From: Alphaproteobacteria bacterium UBA7691
GTDB taxonomy: Bacteria; Pseudomonadota; Alphaproteobacteria; Ferrovibrionales; Ferrovibrionaceae
Direction of reading: 5' to 3'
DNA length: 11,318 bases
NCBI GenBank assembly: GCA_002482765.1
Contig: DLGP01000147.1
Location: 90,092-101,409, forward strand
Each line of letters begins with the position of its first letter. Positions within the stretch are counted from its first letter, which is position 1. A program made the position numbers and the translations under genes. Below are positions 5,833-11,318 of this stretch, in pieces. The notes under the pieces are model-generated. The model was given only the letters and a program-made list of their open reading frames with translations. It was not told the DNA's origin and made no database searches.

Positions 5833-7599
5833 GTGGGGAATTTCGGCGCGTTAGCCGCCTGTCTCGTCACGTTGCTGATCGCTGCCCTGTGCCTGCTGGT
5901 GCAGACAAGGCTGCATGAAAAGCGCCCGCATCTGGCCTATTGGGCCGCTGCGCATGCCGCGCTGGCGGTGAATTTTGCCATTTTCGGCTATACCGACTGG
6001 GCCGCCAACCCGGCTTATGCCGGCATGGCCGTGCTGATGCAGCAGGCTTTCGCCGTGTTGCTGGCCTTTGGCATCCGGCATCATCTTGGCCTGCCGGCCA
6101 ATCTCACCGCCGCCTTGTCGCTCACCCTGGCGATCAGTGCCGTGGTGGTGGGCATGATGCTGATTTTCCCGCAAAGCTATTATGCCCTGCCCGGCCTGGC
6201 GCTGATCGTGGTGCAGATTTATGGCGGCGCCCTGCTGCTGGTGCATCGCCGCAGCGTGCTCTATGTCGGCCTGGGCATCGTGCTGCTGGTGCGCGCGCTC
6301 AACACCCTGGTCTATGTTGGCCTGGCGCAGCAGAATGCCGGTGCGCCGGCGCAGGAATGGCCCTTCATCCTCACCCTGCTGCTTAACCTGGCCACCGGCA
6401 TCGGCCTGGTGCTGCTGGAATTCGACGACGCGCACCGCGCCATGGCCGCCACCGCGCGCGAAAAGGAAGACACCCTCTCGCTGCTGCAAGCGGTGATCGA
6501 CACGGTGCAGGCGGTGGTGCATTTCAAGGATCGTGATCTGCGCTACCGGCTGGTGAATTTGCGCAGCCGCGCCGTGCTGGGTTATGGCGACACCGATATC
6601 ATCGGCAAGAAGCTCTCCGAGGTGGCACCGCCCGACCTGGCCTTGCCGATCGAGCGTGGCGACCGTGCCGTGCTGCATAACAAGGGCGCCATGATCGACG
6701 AAGAATGGCGCTGGCGCGATGCCGATAGCGGCAAGCAGAAAACCTACTGGCTAAGCAAATCCGTGGTGCATGACGCGGGCGGCACCGCGATGGGCGTGGT
6801 GACCGCCGCCATCGACATCACGCGGCTGAAGGATACCGAGCAGCGCCTGATCCAGGAACGCGAGGCGGCCGACCGCGCCAACCAGGCCAAGAGCCAGTTC
6901 CTGGCCAATATGAGCCATGAACTGCGCACGCCGCTGAATGCCATCCTGGGCTTTTCGGAAATGCTGGAAGCCGGCTATCTCGGCGAATTGTCGCCACGCC
7001 AGCAGGAATACATGAATCACATCCACCGTTCCGGGCATCATCTGCTGACCCTGGTGAATGACATCCTTGACCTGTCAAAGATCGATGCCGGCAAGATGCG
7101 CTTTTCGCCCGAAAGGCTGGCGGTGGACGGGCTGGTGCAGGAAGCGGTGGCGATGGTGGCGCCCACGGCCCAGACCGAGGCGGTGAAGATCACGCATCTG
7201 CCCTGCGGCCTGGCCGTGTTTGCCGACCGCCGCGCGCTGATGCAGGTGTTGCTTAACCTGCTGAGCAACGCGGTGAAGTTCAACCGGCCCGGCGGCAGCG
7301 TCACCCTGCGCGGCGACCAACGCGACGGCTTTGTGGTGCTGACCGTGGCCGATACCGGACTAGGGATGAGTGAAGCCGAAATCGCCCGCGCCTTCGAGCC
7401 ATTCCAGCGCGGCGATGCCTACAAGGCGCGCTACAAGGGCGGCTCCGGCCTGGGCCTGGCGATCAGCCGCAATCTGGTGGAATTACAGGGCGGCCGCTTC
7501 ACCCTGGAAAGCAGCCCGGGCAGCGGCACCATCGTGCGGATTTCATTTCCGCTGCTGGATGACAGCACTGCGCTTGCGCCCGATGGTGGCCAGGATTAG
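5833..7599 (+). CDS. Membrane PAS sensor histidine kinase, orphan
   Basis: This 588-aa protein begins with about seven hydrophobic helices (residues roughly 5-195), enough for an integral-membrane sensor with little periplasmic sequence. A PAS domain follows (about 213-335, starting LLQAVIDTVQAVVHFKDRDL), then a linker coiled coil (KDTEQRLIQEREAADRANQA). The HisKA domain has phospho-acceptor H362 in MSHELRTPLNAILGFSEM. The ATP-binding domain shows the N box with N479 in LLSNAVKFN, G1 with D507 in DTGLGM, the F box FEPFQRGD and G2 GGSGLGLAIS. All catalytic motifs are intact. GTG at 5833 is chosen as start because GGGGGAG lies about seven bases upstream and TM1 follows directly. An ATG at 5758 would add 25 residues but has no ribosome site. 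No response regulator is adjacent. The tct operon begins 66 bp downstream on the same strand, so a link to carboxylate sensing is possible but unproven. Confidence 0.9.
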   Translation: MGNFGALAACLVTLLIAALCLLVQTRLHEKRPHLAYWAAAHAALAVNFAIFGYTDWAANPAYAGMAVLMQQAFAVLLAFGIRHHLGLPANLTAALSLTLAISAVVVGMMLIFPQSYYALPGLALIVVQIYGGALLLVHRRSVLYVGLGIVLLVRALNTLVYVGLAQQNAGAPAQEWPFILTLLLNLATGIGLVLLEFDDAHRAMAATAREKEDTLSLLQAVIDTVQAVVHFKDRDLRYRLVNLRSRAVLGYGDTDIIGKKLSEVAPPDLALPIERGDRAVLHNKGAMIDEEWRWRDADSGKQKTYWLSKSVVHDAGGTAMGVVTAAIDITRLKDTEQRLIQEREAADRANQAKSQFLANMSHELRTPLNAILGFSEMLEAGYLGELSPRQQEYMNHIHRSGHHLLTLVNDILDLSKIDAGKMRFSPERLAVDGLVQEAVAMVAPTAQTEAVKITHLPCGLAVFADRRALMQVLLNLLSNAVKFNRPGGSVTLRGDQRDGFVVLTVADTGLGMSEAEIARAFEPFQRGDAYKARYKGGSGLGLAISRNLVELQGGRFTLESSPGSGTIVRISFPLLDDSTALAPDGGQD

Positions 7600-7665
7600 G
7601 CTGGCCGCAACGCGCCGAATCCACATAAATAAAGGATAAATGGCGCTTTCGGGAGGATAACCATA

Positions 7666-8664
7666 ATGCGCAATTCATTGCCGATGCAGGCTACATCGCG
7701 CCGCCGCTTTCTCGGCACCTCACTGGCGCTTGGCGCCGGCAGCATGCTGGCCGGCCTGCCCTTCCAGGCCCAGGCCCAGGTGGACAATCTCAAGCTCTTT
7801 GTGCCGGCCAATCCGGGCGGCGGCTGGGATCAGACGGCGCGCAGCATGGAACAGGCGATGAAAGCCGCCGGGCTGATCAAAGGCGCCCAGGTGACCAATG
7901 TGGGCGGCGCCGGCGGCGCGGTTGGCCTGCCGCAATTTGTCAATCAGTGGAAAGGCCAGGGCAATGCGCTGATGGTGGCCGGCATGGTGATGGTGGGGGC
8001 GCTGATCACCAACAAATCGCCGGTGAGCATGACCCAGACCACGCCGATTGCCCGCCTGACCGGCGAATTCGAGGTGGTGGTGGTGCCGGCCAGTTCGCCG
8101 CTCAAGTCGATGCAGGATCTCGCCGCCGCCTTCAAGGCCGATCCGACCAAGGTTTCCTGGGCCGGCGGCTCGGCCGGCGGCACCGATCATATCCTGGCCG
8201 GCATGATCGCCAAGGCGGTGGGCGGCGATGCCAGGAAGGTGGCCTATGTTGCCTATGCCGGCGGCGGCCCGGCCCAGGCCGCCTTGCTTGGCGCCCAGGT
8301 CACTTGCGGCGTTTCGGGCTATGGCGAATTCGCCGAGCAGATCAAGGCCGGTAAGCTGCGCGCGCTGGGCATTTCGGCCGACAAGCGCCAGGCCGGCATC
8401 GATATTCCGACCATCAAGGAACAGGGCATCGATGTTGAATTGTTCAACTGGCGCGGGGTTTTTGCACCGCCCGGCGTGAAGGATGCCGACCGCGCCGCGA
8501 TGATCGATCTGGTGAGCAAGATGCGCGCTTCCAAACCCTGGCAGGACCAGCTGGTGGCGCGTGACTGGACCGACATTTTCCTGGCCGGCGACGATTACCG
8601 CAAATATATCGACAGCGAGATGACGCGGATCGGCGATATCCTCAAGGAACTGGGCCTCGGCTGA
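7666..8664 (+). CDS. tctC: Tripartite tricarboxylate transporter substrate-binding protein TctC
   Basis: This 332-aa periplasmic binding protein is of the TctC/Bug family (COG3181), which captures citrate-like or other carboxylates for a TctAB membrane complex. The N-terminus carries a twin-arginine signal, SRRRFLG at residues 11-17, followed by a hydrophobic stretch and a probable cleavage site after AQA (35-37), suggesting Tat export. The mature part begins near VDNLKLFVPANPGGGWDQTA; the PGGGWDQTAR motif is characteristic. Later segments VGGAGGAVGLPQF and GGSAGGTDHILAG fit the ligand-binding cleft. GGGAGGAT seven to eight bases upstream supports the ATG at 7666. It is the first gene of tctC-tctB-tctA. 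Substrate cannot be assigned by sequence. Confidence 0.93.
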   Translation: MRNSLPMQATSRRRFLGTSLALGAGSMLAGLPFQAQAQVDNLKLFVPANPGGGWDQTARSMEQAMKAAGLIKGAQVTNVGGAGGAVGLPQFVNQWKGQGNALMVAGMVMVGALITNKSPVSMTQTTPIARLTGEFEVVVVPASSPLKSMQDLAAAFKADPTKVSWAGGSAGGTDHILAGMIAKAVGGDARKVAYVAYAGGGPAQAALLGAQVTCGVSGYGEFAEQIKAGKLRALGISADKRQAGIDIPTIKEQGIDVELFNWRGVFAPPGVKDADRAAMIDLVSKMRASKPWQDQLVARDWTDIFLAGDDYRKYIDSEMTRIGDILKELGLG

Positions 8665-8680
8665 GCCAGGCGTGAGCGCG

Positions 8681-9154
8681 ATGCGCCGGCTGTGGCGGCC
8701 TGAAAGCCTGGTGGCGCTGGGGGTGCTGGCGCTGAGTCTGATCGCTTTTGACCAGACAAGGCGCATCCCGGTTTCGCCGGCCTATGCCCAGGTCGGCCCC
8801 AATGTGATGGCCTATGTTGCCAGCAGCTTGTTGCTTGGCCTGGGCCTGGCATTGCTGCTGCAAGCCTGGCGCGGCGCCTGGCAAACACCTGAGGAAGAGA
8901 ACCAGCCCGTGCAGCTTCGCCCACTCGGCTGGCTGCTGCTCGGGCTGGTGCTGAATGTCGGCCTGATCGGCCCGCTGGGTTTCATCCCGGCCTCCACTTT
9001 GCTGTTTGGCTGCACCGCGCGCGCCTTTGGCAGCCGGCGCCCAATACGCGACATCCTGATCGGCTTAGGCTTCGCCGCCTTGGCCTATTTCGGTTTCGCC
9101 GAGGCGCTGGGCATCAATATCGGCAGCGGCGCCTTCTGGCAGGATTGGCTCTGA
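8681..9154 (+). CDS. tctB: Tripartite tricarboxylate transporter small membrane subunit TctB
   Basis: This protein of about 157 aa has four to five hydrophobic segments (ESLVALGVLALSLIAF, VMAYVASSLLLGLGLALLLQ, LGWLLLGLVLNVGLIGPLGF, ILIGLGFAALAYFGFAEALG). That is the size and layout of TctB (DUF1468), the small inner-membrane subunit of the Tct carboxylate transporter. It is recognised chiefly by its place between tctC and tctA, because the family is poorly conserved. The start is uncertain: ATG at 8681 is used here, with an AGG ten bases upstream. GTG at 8672 would add three residues but leaves only one base after that AGG. Its stop overlaps the tctA start (TGATG), typical of translational coupling. 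Confidence 0.88.
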   Translation: MRRLWRPESLVALGVLALSLIAFDQTRRIPVSPAYAQVGPNVMAYVASSLLLGLGLALLLQAWRGAWQTPEEENQPVQLRPLGWLLLGLVLNVGLIGPLGFIPASTLLFGCTARAFGSRRPIRDILIGLGFAALAYFGFAEALGINIGSGAFWQDWL

Positions 9155-10731
9155 TGGAAACCCTGACGCTGCTCGGCGACGGCTTCGCGGTGGCCTTGCA
9201 GCCGATGAACCTGCTCTGGGCGCTGGTGGGGGTCACGCTCGGCACTGCCGTGGGTGTGCTGCCCGGCCTTGGCCCGGCGCTGACCATCGCCTTGCTGCTG
9301 CCGATCACCTTCCATGTGCCGGCCACCGCCGCCTTCATCCTGTTCGCCGGCATCTATTACGGCGCCATGTATGGCGGCAGCACCACCTCGATCCTGCTCA
9401 ACACGCCGGGCGAAAGCGCCACGATCATCACCGCGCTGGAAGGCAACAAGATGGCCCGCAAGGGACGCGGCGGGCCGGCGCTGGCGACGGCGGCCATCGG
9501 CTCGTTCGTCGCGGGGCTGATCGCGACGTTGGGCCTCGCCTTCATCGCGCCGTCGGTCGTCAAATTCGCCCTGTCATTCGGCCCGGCGGAATATTTCGGC
9601 CTGATGCTGCTCGCCTTCATGACGGTATCGGCGGCATTCGGCGATTCCACCCTTCGCGGCCTCACCGCGCTGTTCATCGGTCTGGCGCTCGGCATGATCG
9701 GCATCGATCAGCTGACGGGCCAGACGCGCCTCGCGATGGGCCTGCCGAACCTCTTTGACGGCATTTCGGTGACGACGCTTGCCGTCGCGCTCTTCGCCAT
9801 CGGCGAAACGCTGGCTGTGGTCGCCGCCAGGCATCGGCCGGAGGAGAAGATCGAGGCCGTCAAGGGCTCGGTCATGATGACCAAGGAAGACTGGAAGCGG
9901 TCGTGGAAGCCGTGGCTGCGCGGCACCGCGATCGGCTTCCCGATCGGCGCCATGCCGGCCGGCGGCGCCGACGTGTCGAGCTTCCTGTCCTATTCGGCAG
10001 AACGCAGCTTTGCCAAGCATCCGGAAGAATTCGGCCATGGCGCCATCGAAGGCGTTGCGGGACCTGAAGCGGCCAACAATGCATCGGCGGCCGGGACACT
10101 TGTGCCGCTGCTGACGCTCGGCCTGCCGACCACGGCCACGGCCGCGATCATGCTTGCGGGTTTCCAGCAATTCGGGCTGCAGCCCGGCCCGTTGCTGTTC
10201 ATAACCAATGCGACGCTGGTCTGGGGCCTGATCGCCAGTCTGCTCGTCGCAAATCTGATGCTGCTGGTCCTGAATCTGCCCCTGATCGGCCTGTGGGTAA
10301 AGCTGCTGACGATCCCGAGGCCATGGCTCTACGGCGGCATTCTGGTCTTCGCCACGCTGGGCACGATCGGTGCGGACGGCTCGACCTATTCGCTCGGACC
10401 GTCTTTCACAGTCCTAGGATATCAGATCAGCCCGGTACCCGTATCATTCGGGCTCGGCCTGCTCATGCTCTTCGGCATCCTCGGCTACGTGCTTCGACGC
10501 TTCCACTATCCGATCGCACCGGTGGTGGTCGGTCTGATCCTCGGGCCGATGGCGGAGAAAAGCCTCCGGCAGGCGCTGCAGATCAGCCAGGGCGACCCGA
10601 TGGCGCTGTTCCATTCCTGGATCGCCATTGTGCTCTGGGTTCTAGCCCTGACGGCCGTCTTCCTGCCGATGTATCTCCGCTATCGCGGCAAGGGCAAAAT
10701 GCTGGCACAGATTGCGGGCGACAGCGACTGA
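9154..10731 (+). CDS. tctA: Tripartite tricarboxylate transporter large membrane subunit TctA
   Basis: This 525-aa, strongly hydrophobic protein is the large (about 12-helix) permease of the Tct system, driving carboxylate uptake with the ion gradient together with TctB and TctC. Family signatures are clear: GTAVGVLPGLGPALTIALLL, FAGIYYGAMYGGSTTSILLN followed by TPGE, and, in the second half, GVAGPEAANNASAAGTLVPL and LTLGLPTTATAAIML. The ATG at 9154 overlaps the tctB stop. The frame is unbroken and the length normal. The unusual point is composition: up to about 9400 valine is nearly all GTG, as in the genes to the left. From about 9490 GTC predominates and GTA, CTA, ATA and AGG codons appear. 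The gene may therefore be a mosaic or an assembly join; the protein family call is unaffected. Confidence 0.93.
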   Translation: METLTLLGDGFAVALQPMNLLWALVGVTLGTAVGVLPGLGPALTIALLLPITFHVPATAAFILFAGIYYGAMYGGSTTSILLNTPGESATIITALEGNKMARKGRGGPALATAAIGSFVAGLIATLGLAFIAPSVVKFALSFGPAEYFGLMLLAFMTVSAAFGDSTLRGLTALFIGLALGMIGIDQLTGQTRLAMGLPNLFDGISVTTLAVALFAIGETLAVVAARHRPEEKIEAVKGSVMMTKEDWKRSWKPWLRGTAIGFPIGAMPAGGADVSSFLSYSAERSFAKHPEEFGHGAIEGVAGPEAANNASAAGTLVPLLTLGLPTTATAAIMLAGFQQFGLQPGPLLFITNATLVWGLIASLLVANLMLLVLNLPLIGLWVKLLTIPRPWLYGGILVFATLGTIGADGSTYSLGPSFTVLGYQISPVPVSFGLGLLMLFGILGYVLRRFHYPIAPVVVGLILGPMAEKSLRQALQISQGDPMALFHSWIAIVLWVLALTAVFLPMYLRYRGKGKMLAQIAGDSD

Positions 10732-10769
10732 GCCGTCGCTCTTCGATCCGCCGATCTCTCAGCCCGTTG

Positions 10770-10928
10770 TCAGCGGAGACGAATCTCGCGAAAACGGGCC
10801 GGATCGATACCGAGGCCGCGCAGATTGCTGTCGCTCGGCTGCTGGCCGTTGCGAACGGCGGCAGAGACGGCGACGGCGTCGCCGATGGTGGTGAAGAACT
10901 CGCGGATGATGCCGTGCTTCCTGGACAT
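10770..10928 (-). CDS. Small DUF1127-like protein (52 aa)
   Basis: This short, basic protein starts MSRKHGIIREFFTTIGDAVA and ends NLRGLGIDPARFREIRLR. The closing L-x-x-L-G-I-D-P-x-x-F-x-x-I pattern is that of DUF1127 and related small alphaproteobacterial proteins, several of which act in RNA turnover or phosphate and stress responses in rhizobia; a role here is not shown. The ATG at 10928 has AGGAA three bases upstream, rather close. An in-frame ATG at 10952 has no ribosome site. A reasonable promoter lies at 10967-10996. It is convergent with tctA and divergent from rimP. It was recognised by the C-terminal motif, not by length or context. Confidence 0.65.
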   Translation of the reverse strand: MSRKHGIIREFFTTIGDAVAVSAAVRNGQQPSDSNLRGLGIDPARFREIRLR

Positions 10929-10966
10929 GGGTTCCTGACTTTCCGGTGCCATTGTGCACCGCAACA

Positions 10967-10996
10967 AAGATAGGGTTGTTCCACGCCGAGTGTCAG
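10967..10996 (-). promoter_or_regulatory. Candidate promoter for the small DUF1127-like gene
   Basis: On the minus strand CTGACA (10996-10991) and TATCTT (10972-10967) are separated by 18 bases. They match the -35 consensus at five of six positions and the -10 at four of six. Transcription would start about 30 bases before the ATG at 10928. Confidence 0.4.
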
Positions 10997-11061
10997 CCAT
11001 GTCGTTGCAGGGGAGCCATGCGCTGCCCGCATGCCGCCTGCGCCCGGATTTCACCGCGGAC

Positions 11062-11090
11062 TTGTAAGCGCGGCCCCGATGGTCTATATG
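11062..11090 (+). promoter_or_regulatory. Candidate promoter for rimP
   Basis: TTGTAA (11062-11067) and TATATG (11085-11090, read CTATAT one base earlier as is common in alphaproteobacteria) are spaced by exactly 17 bases. Each hexamer matches the consensus at four of six positions. A transcript starting near 11097 would carry the hairpin at 11119-11149 and reach rimP at 11179. Confidence 0.45.
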
Positions 11091-11118
11091 CCGGACAAAT
11101 TCTTGGTCGGTATGACGA

Positions 11119-11149
11119 AGAGTGGGTCCACCCGGTCCCGCTCTTTTTT
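11119..11149 (+). terminator. Intrinsic-terminator-like hairpin in the rimP leader
   Basis: AGAGTGGG (11119-11126) pairs with CCCGCTCT (11137-11144), eight pairs including one G-T, across a ten-base loop. A run of six T at 11144-11149 follows. It lies between the candidate rimP promoter and the rimP ATG, so it can end a short leader RNA of about 50 nt or act as an attenuator. In E. coli the rimP-nusA operon leader contains terminators through which NusA controls its own operon; that parallel is an inference here. Confidence 0.65.
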
Positions 11150-11178
11150 GTTACCCGGCCTTCCGTTCCGGAGATTTG

Positions 11179-11318
11179 ATGACCGACGAGATACTGGCCC
11201 ACGATCAAGGTGACGACCGCATCATCCGCGAAAGCGGCATCGATGCGCGCATCGCGCTGATCGTCGGCCCGGTGCTGCGCGGCATCGGATATCGGCTCGT
11301 GCGGATCAGGCTGTTTGC
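11179..11318 (+). CDS. rimP: Ribosome maturation factor RimP, N-terminal fragment
   Basis: The first 46 codons of rimP are present before the window ends. RimP is a cytoplasmic factor for 30S subunit assembly and usually heads a nusA-infB operon. The N-terminus MTDEILAHDQGDDRIIRESG, then IDARIALIVGPVLRGIGYRL and VRIRLF, matches the RimP start; the R-I-I-x-E-x-G and G-I/M-G-Y/F-R-L-V-R-x-R-L wording is familiar from Rhizobiales. The ATG has CCGGAG five bases upstream. Composition agrees with the right part of tctA and differs from the genes left of about 9400. Confidence 0.9.
   Translation, partial: MTDEILAHDQGDDRIIRESGIDARIALIVGPVLRGIGYRLVRIRLF

Noticed and set aside
7720..8766. A 348-codon minus-strand frame opposite tctC
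   Set aside because: The translation is H/A/G/R-rich with no recognisable family, and tctC on the other strand has a signal peptide, ribosome site and family motifs.
10946..11179. A plus-strand 77-codon frame ahead of rimP
   Set aside because: It lacks a ribosome site, covers the candidate promoter and hairpin, and its translation resembles no known protein.

Overview
The window is GC-rich, densely packed bacterial DNA, most likely from an alphaproteobacterium. This rests on the strong G/C third-position preference, the Tct (tripartite tricarboxylate) transporter genes, and a rimP start at the right edge that looks rhizobial. No mobile element, CRISPR array, tRNA or rRNA was seen. Most genes fall in recognisable families, and no obviously new multi-gene system stands out.

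Layout, left to right. (1) 1-176, minus: the N-terminus of a PAS-domain signalling protein, running off the left edge. (2) 291-1328, plus: a core-only (MetE C-terminal domain) cobalamin-independent methionine synthase with all four zinc ligands. Its leader holds a terminator-like hairpin. (3) 1325-2344, minus: a YeiH/UPF0324-type membrane protein whose stop overlaps the methionine synthase stop, divergent from (4) a LysR regulator at 2412-3317, plus. A palindrome sits between them. (5) 3320-3571, minus: a LuxR-type protein consisting only of a helix-turn-helix. A perfect 16-bp inverted repeat lies upstream of it. (6) 3707-5668, minus: a probable two-gene operon of a dGTPase-family HD hydrolase (dgt) followed by a DsbA-fold 2-hydroxychromene-2-carboxylate isomerase-like protein. 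(7) 5669-5832: an intergenic region with a 13-bp repeat in three tandem copies. (8) 5833-7599, plus: a membrane hybrid of about seven TM helices, PAS, HisKA and HATPase, with no partner response regulator. (9) 7666-10731, plus: a tctC-tctB-tctA operon for a periplasmic-binding-protein-dependent carboxylate transporter. (10) 10770-10928, minus: a 52-aa DUF1127-like protein. (11) 11179-11318, plus: the start of rimP, preceded by a promoter and a terminator-like hairpin.

The most notable feature is a change of codon style inside tctA, at roughly 9400-9500. Everything to its left uses GTG for valine and almost no GTC. To its right GTC dominates, GTA, CTA and ATA appear, and the following genes look rhizobial. 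The reading frame and protein family continue unbroken. This is either a homologous recombination/transfer junction or, perhaps more simply, a chimeric assembly join in a conserved part of tctA. Gene-neighbourhood conclusions that cross about 9450 should be treated with caution.
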